Below, piece after piece: positions 24,165 through 34,467 of a stretch of DNA of 34,467 nucleotides. Under the pieces are notes generated by a model. The model had not been told where the DNA came from and did not search any database. It was given only the letters and a program-made list of their open reading frames with translations. Position 1 is the stretch's first letter. Every line of letters begins with the position of its first letter. Origin of the DNA: Bacteroidota bacterium (GTDB lineage: Bacteria > Bacteroidota > Bacteroidia > Bacteroidales > VadinHA17); NCBI GenBank assembly GCA_011374625.1, contig DRPN01000003.1, forward strand, positions 1-34,467, given 5' to 3'. The translations under genes were made by a program, and so were the position numbers.

Positions 24165-25658
24165 TTAGTAAATATGTGATAGTATCTTTTCCAGATAATT
24201 CTTCCATCGACCGTATGCTTCATCATACCTGGATTCCAGACTGGCTTCCGGCTCTATGGCTTTGATCTTAGTCAGGGACTGGAAACATTCCTGAGTATTA
24301 TTATAAAAACCACTGCCCAATCCTGCAGCCAGGGCAGCACCGCGCGACCCGTCGGTATCAAACAGTTCGATAGGTATATGGGCACTGTTAGCCACGGCTT
24401 CTACAAACAACGGGCTTAGAAACATATTTGCATTCCCGGCCCGGATCACACCTGGTGTGATTCCCGTTTCATGCATAATTTCCAAGCCATAACGGAATGC
24501 AAAAGCGATGCCTTCCTGAGCGGCCCGTAACATATGTGTATGCCGGTGAGTGTTGAACTGCAGTCCTGAAAAAAGGGCTCCCGGATTCCGGTTGTTCAGT
24601 ATCCTTTCAGATCCATTGCCAAAAGGCAGTACAATCAGTCCTTCTGCTCCTATAGGAACAGAGGACGCTTCTTTGTTCATTTCTGGATAGCTCATACCTA
24701 CGGTAATGTTTTGGCGCATCCAGGCATTGAGAATCCCGGTACCATTAATGCACAAAAGTACGCCATATCTGTTCTCCGGAGGTTTGTGGTTTACATGTAT
24801 AAAAGTATTCACCCTGGACAAAAGATCGTATTTCCGCTGGTCGCTCACACCATATACCACCCCGGAGGTACCCGCCGTCGCTGCCACCTCACCAGGATCC
24901 AGCACATTCAGAGAAAAAGCATTGTTAGGCTGATCACCGGCCCGGTAAGCAATTACCGTTCTCGGAGAAAGACCCAGTTCACAGGCAGCTTCCTCAGTCA
25001 GTATTCCTTGTTCTCCAAAAACCGGAACAATCACAGGAAAGAGCTTCAGGTCAAAGCCAAAATAATCCGTAATGAGTGAAGAGATTTCATTTTCCTTAAA
25101 ATCCCAGAAAATCCCTTCTGACAAGCCTGTAACGGTTGTAGTTACCTCACCGGTCATCTTCATGGCGATATAATCTCCGGGCAGAAGGAATTTCCATATT
25201 TTTTCATAAATCTCCGGTTCATTCTTTTTCACCCACGCCAGTTTGGAGGCTGTAAAATTACCTGGCGAGTTCAACAAATGATCCAGACTTTTCTCAGGTC
25301 CGATAGCCCGGAAAGCTTGCTCACCGATATCCACAGCCCGACTATCACACCATATGATTGAAGGGCGAAGTACCTTCTTGTTTTGGTCTATCAACACTAG
25401 TCCGTGCATCTGGTATGAGATACCGATGGCTTTGATATTCTCCGGCGATACTTGTGTTTTTTTCAGGACGTTTCGAGTCACTAAAACCAGATTATGCCAC
25501 CACATTTCAGGATTCTGTTCTGCCCAACCCGGTTGCAGGGCATCTATGGGCATTTCCTGCTCAGGATAAGCAGAAGAAGCAAGTACTATGCCTTTTTCCC
25601 CATCCAGCAGTGTGGCTTTTACTGAAGAGCTACCGACATCGTATCCTAAGAAGAGCAT
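24165..25658 (-). CDS. xylB: xylulokinase
   Basis: Phosphorylates D-xylulose at O5 using ATP, feeding the pentose phosphate pathway. The 497-residue protein is an FGGY carbohydrate kinase: GYDVGSSSVKATLLDG at the N-terminus (phosphate 1 loop), GISYQMHGLVLID, IIWCDSRA (sugar contact), YRAGDQPNNAFSLN with the likely catalytic Asp, ATAGTSGVVYGV (phosphate 2), and a C-terminal ANMFLSPLFVEAVAN and GSRGAALAAG. It is first of the xyl genes; its ATG is 20 bases after the gyrB stop, so read-through from gyrB is possible. A 237-base AT-rich gap before xylA suggests a second promoter there. Confidence 0.92.
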   Translation of the reverse strand: MLFLGYDVGSSSVKATLLDGEKGIVLASSAYPEQEMPIDALQPGWAEQNPEMWWHNLVLVTRNVLKKTQVSPENIKAIGISYQMHGLVLIDQNKKVLRPSIIWCDSRAVDIGEQAFRAIGPEKSLDHLLNSPGNFTASKLAWVKKNEPEIYEKIWKFLLPGDYIAMKMTGEVTTTVTGLSEGIFWDFKENEISSLITDYFGFDLKLFPVIVPVFGEQGILTEEAACELGLSPRTVIAYRAGDQPNNAFSLNVLDPGEVAATAGTSGVVYGVSDQRKYDLLSRVNTFIHVNHKPPENRYGVLLCINGTGILNAWMRQNITVGMSYPEMNKEASSVPIGAEGLIVLPFGNGSERILNNRNPGALFSGLQFNTHRHTHMLRAAQEGIAFAFRYGLEIMHETGITPGVIRAGNANMFLSPLFVEAVANSAHIPIELFDTDGSRGAALAAGLGSGFYNNTQECFQSLTKIKAIEPEASLESRYDEAYGRWKNYLEKILSHIY

Positions 25659-25678
25659 AATGGTTCTGGGTTCTATGT

Positions 25679-28038
<2,360 letters not shown>

Positions 28039-29706
28039 TTATAGTGAGTATGTAAATCCGCCCATGATAAAAAATCCCTGGGTAGGGTATTGATTCCAGT
28101 TTTGATATTTGATCCCGGCCAGATTATTAAACCGGAGAAAAAAAGAAAGTATCTTGCGATAACGATATTCAATCCCAAGATTGAGGTCGGGATATGCCTT
28201 AAGGGTAATGACATCAGGAACAGGATCAGGGGAGAGTACATAACGTTTGCCAATAAATATCATATCAGCCGTCACCAGGATCTTATCCATGAGATTATAT
28301 CTTACGCCCAGAGATGCATTAACTCCTGGCATATGCCAGGGTTTGTATAGGTAAGACATAGAATAGTCCTTAAACTCAGCCCACAGACGCAAGGAAAGTT
28401 TTTTACCAGCTTGTGTAACAAACTCACCTGAGACCCTGGCAACCTGAACATCGTCATTCTGCACGTAAAACCGGTTTCCTACTCTGTTAGTATCATTAAC
28501 AAAAAAGGGCATGTTATCCACCAGGGAATAAGAACCGTGAAGCTTATATTCCGTACCCGGGACAAATGAACCGGAAAGACCCACATAAAAATCCATTTTA
28601 TGATCTGTGTTATGCACGTGTAAGCCAGGTTTGATATATGGATTGACCCCGACAATAGTTTGGTAATCATTTATTTTCATTCCACCGTCCACTCCCAGGT
28701 AAGCCATCAGGTATTCGGGGATGATCTTAAATTGAAACCGTATTTTAGGGTAAAGCCTGAAAATGGTATTTTCCTGAGTAGCATCCACGGTTCCTGTTAT
28801 GGATGCCTTTATGCGCCATTCATCCGAAGACTGAAAATACCAGGGTTCAATGTTCGCAACGGTATTGAATTTTCCTACAGGATAAATATCCGCATTAAAA
28901 TAATTCATATCCATATTCAACCCGACTGTTTTTCCATCAAACATTTTAAACAAGTTTGCATTTAGTTTCACGCCATGTTGGTAGTGACTGTATTTATCAG
29001 AAAAATAATCGTATCGCAGCCGGAAATCGAAATTCAAGTGTGTGGAATCAGTGTGGGTAGAATAATAGTGCACATCGGCTCCCGGATTAAGGAATACCTG
29101 CCGTATATTATCTTTCGACAATGCGGTGTCCAGCAGAGGGTTGTAACCGTAATACAGAACTTTGTCCCTTTTCAGGAACAGGGTTCCGTCAATGGTCGAA
29201 GAACGATACATTTTTTTTCCGTAGAACATCATTTTCATATCCTCATAATTCCCATCCACTTTTTTCCCGTTGGCAAGTTTAACCTTTCCTAAAGATGAAA
29301 GGCTGCCCAGATAAAAGCCACAGGCATGATCGAGGGATCGCAAGCTGGATATACTGATCTCAGCCAGTGGTGTAATATAATTACCTATGCCCAATTTCAG
29401 GTAATTTTTGTAAAGTCTCGGGATAGACTCCCCTTCCATGCGAGCCGGTTTGATAGGCTTGAAATGATAAGGAATCATCATAGGTTTCGGATCAATCTCA
29501 TATTTTATTACCGGGTGGTACTTAGTTGTATCTTTCGTGACAGGATAAATATTTATTTTCCAAGCATCTGATAAAACAGGCTCATAGGGTCTTACCACCT
29601 TCACTTCTTTCCGGATTTCTTCCTTTTGGGCACTGGTTGTTAAAGAGATCAAGAGAAAAAATCCAATAAAGATATAAAGCAACCGATATGTAAGATTATT
29701 CCTCAT
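28039..29706 (-). CDS. outer-membrane beta-barrel protein of unknown function
   Basis: A 555-residue exported protein. The N-terminus is a Sec signal peptide (about 1-26, LLYIFIGFFLLISLTTSA). Then comes a short proline-rich segment (EVKVVRPYEP, DPKPMMIPYHFKPIKP), then alternating polar/aromatic strands through to the end, closing GGFTYSL. This is the look of an outer-membrane barrel; a similar protein with a VRPYEP-like N-terminus is, as far as I recall, found beside large TPR proteins elsewhere in the phylum. No plug domain is evident, so it is not a standard TonB receptor. Its ATG is 2 bases after the stop of the TPR gene, so the two are one operon and probably one complex. Function is unknown. 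Confidence 0.8.
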   Translation of the reverse strand: MRNNLTYRLLYIFIGFFLLISLTTSAQKEEIRKEVKVVRPYEPVLSDAWKINIYPVTKDTTKYHPVIKYEIDPKPMMIPYHFKPIKPARMEGESIPRLYKNYLKLGIGNYITPLAEISISSLRSLDHACGFYLGSLSSLGKVKLANGKKVDGNYEDMKMMFYGKKMYRSSTIDGTLFLKRDKVLYYGYNPLLDTALSKDNIRQVFLNPGADVHYYSTHTDSTHLNFDFRLRYDYFSDKYSHYQHGVKLNANLFKMFDGKTVGLNMDMNYFNADIYPVGKFNTVANIEPWYFQSSDEWRIKASITGTVDATQENTIFRLYPKIRFQFKIIPEYLMAYLGVDGGMKINDYQTIVGVNPYIKPGLHVHNTDHKMDFYVGLSGSFVPGTEYKLHGSYSLVDNMPFFVNDTNRVGNRFYVQNDDVQVARVSGEFVTQAGKKLSLRLWAEFKDYSMSYLYKPWHMPGVNASLGVRYNLMDKILVTADMIFIGKRYVLSPDPVPDVITLKAYPDLNLGIEYRYRKILSFFLRFNNLAGIKYQNWNQYPTQGFFIMGGFTYSL

Positions 29707-29708
29707 TA

Positions 29709-32700
29709 TTATCCGGCTTTTAACATCATTTTAACAAACAAACAAGCACTATCGCCCACCGGTTTTGTCTTGATAGTGTCCGGTGGAATCTCCGGAGAAT
29801 CGCCAGGGGCATTCATCAGTTGTTCAAACTGTTTAATATCTTTGAGTTTTTCTTTGGCCTCCGTCAATATACCATCATCGGTTTTCTTGTAATATTCCAG
29901 CAAACTCTGGAGGGTATATTTTGCCTGCAGAATATCTTCCTTGTCAAGACTGATATCAGACAACAATAAGAACGCTTTCGCCATCCAATAAGGATGAGGT
30001 GTGCTCATATTAATGAACTTCATGATTACTTTCTCTGCCTCGTCTTTCCTACCCATGTTATATAACAACTCAGCCAGCCGGTATTTGGATTCGGCTCCTT
30101 CGAGGCTGGAGACTTCGACGGCCACTTTTTGAAAAGCTTCCATGGCTTTTTCATTATCCCCCAAAGCCTGATATGCTTTTGCCATCTTAAACCAAGCTTC
30201 GCGAGCTGTTTCCTCTGTCAGGTTATCCATTTTTACGATTTCTTTAGCTACAGTAATTACCACCCGATAATTATTCAAGGCCCAGGAACAGCGCAATTGT
30301 CCCAGGCGTGCTATCAATATATTTTTTTCCCGTTCGGCCACCTTTTCCAACAAAACATAGTCTTCCAGGGCCGAAGAATAATCTTTTTTTTCATAGTACA
30401 ATGCTGAAGAAGCCATTAAGGCCGCTTCCGTAAAAAGGTTTCGGGGTTGACGGATTACATAACCGTAATGCTTTAATGCTTCATCCGTTTCTCCTTTCTT
30501 GCGAAGGCATTCAGCCAGATAGAAATGGGCATTTATTCTGAAAACACCATCCGGAAATCTTCTTATGTACCGGTTCAGTAGATCCTCTGCTTTGTCACAA
30601 TCCCCTTTCATATAGATATTTTCCCCGGAGATATACATCAAAGAATCCTCTTCTGTCCGGCTTACATTGGCAAAACCACCCAGTTCACGTGCATAGGCAA
30701 GATAAGCCTCCACATCATTCATATCCACATAGACATTTTTGAGACCTGTAAGGGCATCCCTGGCTTCTGAAGTGCCGGGGTATTTTTCAATCAGTTGCTT
30801 ATAATTTTTGATCGCCTCTTTATAGTTATTCAGGTTATAATAGATTAATCCTATTTGCAAATAGGCTTTGGGAACATATAGGCTGGATTGATGCGAGTAG
30901 ATAATCTCCTGAAGATCCTTCATGGCCCTCTTTGAATCATTTATTTCCAGATATGCCATACCTCTTTCATAGAGGGCATTGTCCAGGTAGTTTGAATCCG
31001 GGAATTTCTGAATCAGCGTTGACAGGTCTTTAATCTTTGCCTGCTGGTTTTTCAGCAATCCATAAGCAAATCCCCTTTGATAAAGTGCATAATCAGCATT
31101 GCTTTTGCCACTCTTATAAGCTTTGGTGTAGAAAGCGATGGCCTGTTTGAAATTCCGTTTGATAAAAGCACAATCCCCCAGGCGATTATACGTGTCAGCA
31201 ATCAATGCCGGTTTATCTTGGTTTGTAAAGGACAGATATTTTCGGAACCATTGGGAAGCAAGATCATATTTTTTCTCATTAAAATAGACATATCCGGTAC
31301 TATAATGAGCGACGGGATATTCGGGTTGGGAAACAGCCGAGGTGCTGTAAATAAATTTCATATAAGCATCCAGCGCATTCCGTAAATCCTTCATCCGGTA
31401 ATAAGACTCTCCCATCCAGTACCAGGCTCTGGCACGCAATACCTGATTATAGATTCCATATTTAAGAGATTTGTTAAGCAAAATGACGGCGTTATCCGGG
31501 TCGCCCGACCGTAGTAATTCCAAGGCACGGTAAAAAGCCACTTTCTGATAAGCCTTTTTTATTTCGTCATTTTTATCCTTTATCTGATCGAGTGATTCAA
31601 GAGCCAGCTTATAATTTTTGGTATTCAGATAAGCCAGTACAAGATAATGATAAGCCTCATTGATTCTTTTGGAATATGGATAGATCTCAATATATGTTTT
31701 CAGGGCCCTGATAGCTTCGTTGAAGGGTGAATAAGAAAGTTCAAAGGTTAGTTTTGCATAGTTAAACAGAGCATCTTCCTTGATCTTCGGATCAAAATTC
31801 ATTCCTGCCGCAGAGGAGAAAGCAAAACCTGCCTTTTTTTTGTCTCCCAGATGTAAAAAACAATCTGCTAAAAGATAGTAAGTGTTCTGTGCCAGTTTGT
31901 CTTTTTTCCCGGTTACATAAGTTAAATGTTGTACAGCCAGATCATATTGCTCCGTTTTATAATAACAATAGCCAAGTTCATAGTGTTCCTCTCGATTCAG
32001 CGGTTTTTTTTCCACATATTTTTCCAGATACGGCAATGCTTTGTCATATTCTTTTTTCTTAAACCAGGCATCTCCGACATACCATGTAATCTCTGCCTGT
32101 CGCGAGGGAGTTGCATGTTCCAGTATTCCGGGCGCATAGTCAATAATCTTATCATATTTTTTCTGGAGGTACAGAATCTGAACAATATAGTAAGGAACAA
32201 TCGAAGAAAAATTTTCATCTTCGGTAAGCCTCCGGAATTCTTTCAATGCTGTCTGATAGTTTCCCTCAACGTAAGCGATATGTGCATAATAATAAATGGC
32301 AGGAGAAGAATAATCACTCCGTATATCCTTGATCTCATAAAACGCCAGTTTGGCTTTATCGTAATCCTTGCGCATAAAATAGGAATAGCCCAGCTTGAAA
32401 TAATATTCGGATGTTTCCTGCTCATTCAGGGAAGCAACATCCACCCTGTTGAAATATTCTATGGCTTTCCTGTAGCTTTTATTCTGATACTGAAAAAGGG
32501 CCATTTCAAAAACAGCTTTTTTCACCAGGGAGCTTTCCGGATGATTACTGATGAACGCAAACAAACGGTATTCGGCATCATTATTAAACAAAAACAAAGC
32601 ACATTTGGCTGCATAATATTCGGCTTGTACCGTCAGGAGGTCCTTGTTCTCTTTATTTTTTGAAATAAAATCGTCAAAAAGCTTCTGCGCTGCAGTATAT

Positions 32701-32843
32701 TTTTGTTTCCCGTATAAGTCTTCCGCCCGGCGATATTGACTTTCTTCCGTTGAAAAATAATGCGGTTTCTGTGAAAAGACGGCAACTACCGTGACAAAAA
32801 GAAATACGGTAAGCAAACTTGCATGTAAGACTCGATATCGCAT
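29709..32843 (-). CDS. large exported tetratricopeptide-repeat protein
   Basis: A 1044-residue protein with a Sec signal peptide (about 1-25, LLTVFLFVTVVAVFSQ) followed almost wholly by tetratricopeptide repeats: for example YRKAIEYFNRVD, YDKALPYLEKYVEKKP, FKQAIAFYTKAYKSG and YKEAIKNYKQLIEKYPG. The repeats resemble BamD/YbgF-type ones (ALYERGMAYLEI, KYPGTSEARDAL). Without a lipobox Cys it should be free in the periplasm or attached through a partner. It is translated just before the barrel protein gene (2-base gap), so a scaffold or assembly role with that barrel is a reasonable inference, not shown. It is the first gene of the two-gene unit; a TAAATTTA sequence at 32870-32863 could be its -7 box. 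Confidence 0.85.
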   Translation of the reverse strand: MRYRVLHASLLTVFLFVTVVAVFSQKPHYFSTEESQYRRAEDLYGKQKYTAAQKLFDDFISKNKENKDLLTVQAEYYAAKCALFLFNNDAEYRLFAFISNHPESSLVKKAVFEMALFQYQNKSYRKAIEYFNRVDVASLNEQETSEYYFKLGYSYFMRKDYDKAKLAFYEIKDIRSDYSSPAIYYYAHIAYVEGNYQTALKEFRRLTEDENFSSIVPYYIVQILYLQKKYDKIIDYAPGILEHATPSRQAEITWYVGDAWFKKKEYDKALPYLEKYVEKKPLNREEHYELGYCYYKTEQYDLAVQHLTYVTGKKDKLAQNTYYLLADCFLHLGDKKKAGFAFSSAAGMNFDPKIKEDALFNYAKLTFELSYSPFNEAIRALKTYIEIYPYSKRINEAYHYLVLAYLNTKNYKLALESLDQIKDKNDEIKKAYQKVAFYRALELLRSGDPDNAVILLNKSLKYGIYNQVLRARAWYWMGESYYRMKDLRNALDAYMKFIYSTSAVSQPEYPVAHYSTGYVYFNEKKYDLASQWFRKYLSFTNQDKPALIADTYNRLGDCAFIKRNFKQAIAFYTKAYKSGKSNADYALYQRGFAYGLLKNQQAKIKDLSTLIQKFPDSNYLDNALYERGMAYLEINDSKRAMKDLQEIIYSHQSSLYVPKAYLQIGLIYYNLNNYKEAIKNYKQLIEKYPGTSEARDALTGLKNVYVDMNDVEAYLAYARELGGFANVSRTEEDSLMYISGENIYMKGDCDKAEDLLNRYIRRFPDGVFRINAHFYLAECLRKKGETDEALKHYGYVIRQPRNLFTEAALMASSALYYEKKDYSSALEDYVLLEKVAEREKNILIARLGQLRCSWALNNYRVVITVAKEIVKMDNLTEETAREAWFKMAKAYQALGDNEKAMEAFQKVAVEVSSLEGAESKYRLAELLYNMGRKDEAEKVIMKFINMSTPHPYWMAKAFLLLSDISLDKEDILQAKYTLQSLLEYYKKTDDGILTEAKEKLKDIKQFEQLMNAPGDSPEIPPDTIKTKPVGDSACLFVKMMLKAG

Positions 32844-32910
32844 AACTATATTTTTCAGCGGCTAAATTTAACTATTCTAACGGTTATTGAGGCGTATTAG
32901 TATAGGTTTT

Positions 32911-32932
32911 AATTAACAGTCTTCTGTTAATT
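32911..32932. promoter_or_regulatory. 22-base perfect palindrome, candidate operator
   Basis: AATTAACAG (32911-32919) and CTGTTAATT (32924-32932) are perfect inverted copies around TCTT. Its 22-base size suits a dimeric regulator site, and it lies 68 bases upstream of the TPR gene start, in the gap between divergent genes. It could instead be a leader hairpin if transcription starts further upstream. Confidence 0.45.
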
Positions 32933-33001
32933 TCCACATAAAAGGCCATGTCACTGCCATACAAAATGGTATTTTGCTTTTGAAGAAACATTGATTTTAA
33001 A

Positions 33002-33031
33002 CCTGCCGGAGGCCTGTTGGCCTCCGGCAGG
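33002..33031. repeat. GC-rich perfect hairpin in the TPR/ftsE divergent gap
   Basis: CCTGCCGGAGGCC (33002-33014) and GGCCTCCGGCAGG (33019-33031) are perfectly complementary over 13 bases around TGTT. It is over 80 percent G+C in a very AT-rich gap of 299 bases that holds no gene. No U-run follows on either strand and no gene ends here, so an ordinary terminator is unlikely. It resembles the REP-like palindromes scattered through many genomes, but only one copy is in this window. Confidence 0.6.
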
Positions 33032-33081
33032 AGGAATAATTTTGCGATAGCTTATATATAAACTTATTCATACAGACTAAT

Positions 33082-33089
33082 TATATTTG
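33082..33089 (+). promoter_or_regulatory. candidate -7 box of the ftsE-like gene
   Basis: TATATTTG matches TAnnTTTG exactly and would start transcription near 33096, about 47 bases before ATG 33143. No TTTG is found 19-21 bases upstream, so the -33 element is weak. Confidence 0.4.
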
Positions 33090-33142
33090 TATGAAAAAAT
33101 TTATGTAGGTTTGAACTCCAACCAGAATATACCAGGGAACAA

Positions 33143-33856
33143 ATGGAAGAAAAATCATTAATAGAATTCCGGCATTGCAATCTTTTCCAAAAGGATCATC
33201 TGGCTCTTAAGAATGTTACATTCAGTATATTTCCCGGTGAGTTTGTTTATCTTATCGGAAAGGTAGGAAGCGGCAAAACAACCCTTATCAAAACCATAAA
33301 TGCACAGATACCTCTCAAAGAAGGATTTGCACGTGTCGGAGATTTTTATCTGAAAACCTTAAAAAAAAAGGAGATTCCTGTTCTGCGTAGGAATTTAGGG
33401 ATCGTTTTTCAGGATTTTCAGTTGCTTACCGACCGTAATGTGAATAACAACCTGGCCTTTGTTCTTAAAGCCACGGGATGGAGGGATAAGAAAAAAATCG
33501 AAGAGCGTATCCATGAGGTTTTACAAATGGTAAATATGGAATACAAGGGATATAAGATGCCCTATCAGCTATCCGGGGGAGAACAGCAGCGTGTGGTAAT
33601 AGCCAGGGCTTTGCTGAACCATCCAAGGATCATTCTGGCAGACGAACCTACCGGGAATCTGGATCCGGATACTTCCTACGGGATCCTGAACCTTTTGCTG
33701 GATATCAGCAAAACAGGCTGTACGGTCCTTTTTGCCACCCATAACTACAACTTGCTGAAGAAGTACCACGCCCGCACCCTGAAATGTGAAGATATGTCCC
33801 TCACTGAAGTCAACAAAGAGGAAGAAATTGACTTCGATACCATTATTAACACATGA
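33143..33856 (+). CDS. ftsE: cell-division ABC transporter ATPase FtsE
   Basis: A 237-residue ABC ATPase. Walker A is GKVGSGKTT (39-47), the Q-loop is VFQDFQLL, the signature is LSGGEQQR, Walker B is [12 protein letters not shown], and the switch His is in THN. The [11 protein letters not shown] segment, EPTGNLD and total length point to FtsE, which with the membrane protein FtsX controls septal peptidoglycan hydrolysis. FtsX is not encoded next to it in this window, whereas in many bacteria the two genes overlap. The C-terminal tail of about 20 acidic residues is a little longer than usual. LolD/MacB-type ATPases are similar, so the assignment is likely rather than certain. Confidence 0.82.
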   Translation: MEEKSLIEFRHCNLFQKDHLALKNVTFSIFPGEFVYLIGKVGSGKTTLIKTINAQIPLKEGFARVGDFYLKTLKKKEIPVLRRNLGIVFQDFQLLTDRNVNNNLAFVLKATGWRDKKKIEERIHEVLQMVNMEYKGYKMPYQLSGGEQQRVVIARALLNHPRIILADEPTGNLDPDTSYGILNLLLDISKTGCTVLFATHNYNLLKKYHARTLKCEDMSLTEVNKEEEIDFDTIINT

Positions 33857-33869
33857 TTCACCTGCTTAT

Positions 33870-33901
33870 GTTTTTATACCCTAGAACATGGTGATAAAAA
33901 C
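33870..33901. repeat. inverted repeat after ftsE
   Basis: GTTTTTAT (33870-33877) and ATAAAAAC (33894-33901) are perfect inverted copies, extended inside by ACC and GGT with one bulged base. It begins 13 bases after the ftsE stop. It might end that transcript, but no U-run follows it. Confidence 0.3.
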
Positions 33902-33936
33902 TTACGGAACTAAAGAACAATAAAAAAAATTATTTA

Positions 33937-33944
33937 TAACTTTA
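33937..33944 (+). promoter_or_regulatory. candidate -7 box of the ferredoxin gene
   Basis: TAACTTTA differs from TAnnTTTG at the last base only and would start transcription about 30 bases before ATG 33980. No matching -33 element is evident. Confidence 0.3.
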
Positions 33945-33967
33945 CCTGCAATATAATTAACCATTAA

Positions 33968-34251
<284 letters not shown>

Positions 34252-34252
<1 letters not shown>

Positions 34253-34467
34253 CAGATAACAGCTTTATTTTTTTCTGCATATTTGTTCACCGGAAGTCTG
34301 TATAAAGGGATTTTTACCCTGTTATATTCCTCAATCATTTCATTCAGCACTGCTTTTACAGGCTGAATTTTATTCGTCCGCCATGCATTGCTGCCTGCAA
34401 AGACAAATCCGTTTTTCAATTTCCCTTTGGCAGCATTTACAAGTGCCTGGGATATACAATAGGGAGC
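34252..34467 (-). CDS. nitronate monooxygenase-family flavoprotein (C-terminal part only)
   Basis: Only the last 71 residues are in the window; the gene runs off the right edge, so its start is not seen. The segment APYCISQALVNAAKG, then NGFVFAGSNAWR and the closing QPVKAVLNEMIEEY match the C-terminal end of NAD(P)H-dependent FMN oxidoreductases of the 2-nitropropane dioxygenase/nitronate monooxygenase/FabK-like group (TIM barrel). The FMN-binding and catalytic regions are outside, so whether it is a nitronate monooxygenase or another member cannot be decided. It is convergent with the ferredoxin gene and shares its terminator. Confidence 0.75.

Noticed and set aside
31926-32663. 245-codon open frame on the plus strand inside the TPR gene
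   Set aside because: Antisense of repeat-rich coding sequence; Phe/Ile-rich output is what Lys/Tyr-rich genes give on the other strand.

Overview
The window looks like a stretch of chromosome from a fermentative, probably anaerobic member of the Bacteroidota (most likely Bacteroidales). This rests on gene content: a TonB-dependent receptor with an N-terminal carboxypeptidase-regulatory-like domain, a PiT phosphate permease fused to a PhoU-like domain, the xylB-xylA-xylE order, and a TPR/outer-membrane-barrel pair. It also rests on promoter-like boxes resembling the Bacteroidota consensus (TTTG, about 19 bases, TAnnTTTG), on very AT-rich gaps between genes, and on the rarity of Shine-Dalgarno sites. 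Genus cannot be told from this sequence. No rRNA, tRNA, CRISPR array, transposase or phage gene was found, and all genes appear intact except one cut by the right edge.

Layout. (1) 38-5322, minus strand: one tight operon pta, hbd-like, ackA, ptb, buk, encoding two complete acyl-CoA -> acyl-phosphate -> acid + ATP modules (acetate; butyrate or branched-chain acids) around a divergent 3-hydroxyacyl-CoA dehydrogenase. It has the best promoter of the window (5360-5390). (2) 5530-8460, plus strand, divergent from it: a large FAD/Fe-S 2-hydroxyacid dehydrogenase (D-lactate or D-2-hydroxyglutarate type). (3) 8472-11363: an omega-amidase-like nitrilase, an unrecognised membrane-anchored protein and a Crp-family regulator. 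(4) 11523-14735: a stand-alone receiver protein, the phosphate permease and a YjbQ-family protein. (5) 14824-20795, plus strand: TonB-dependent receptor, ornithine aminotransferase, and a secreted alpha-amino-acid-ester-hydrolase-like enzyme. (6) 20980-27673, minus strand: xylose isomerase pathway (xylB, xylA, xylE), only 20 bases after gyrB. (7) 28039-32843, minus strand: a TPR protein followed by an outer-membrane barrel protein. (8) 33143-34467: an FtsE-like ATPase, a 2[4Fe-4S] ferredoxin, a bidirectional terminator, and the 3' end of a nitronate monooxygenase-family gene.

How the genes fit together. Xylose uptake and isomerisation feed sugar into central metabolism. The 2-hydroxyacid dehydrogenase and ornithine aminotransferase bring in organic and amino acids. 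The pta-ackA and ptb-buk pairs convert the resulting acyl-CoAs to short-chain acids with ATP gain. The least explained items are the hbd-like gene with altered active-site residues, the 386-residue unknown protein, the TPR/barrel pair, several perfect or near-perfect palindromes between genes (11406-11444, 20914-20954, 32911-32932, 33002-33031), and degenerate 7-base tandem repeats after buk and rocD. Several start codons were set downstream of the longest possible open frame; reasons are given with each gene.
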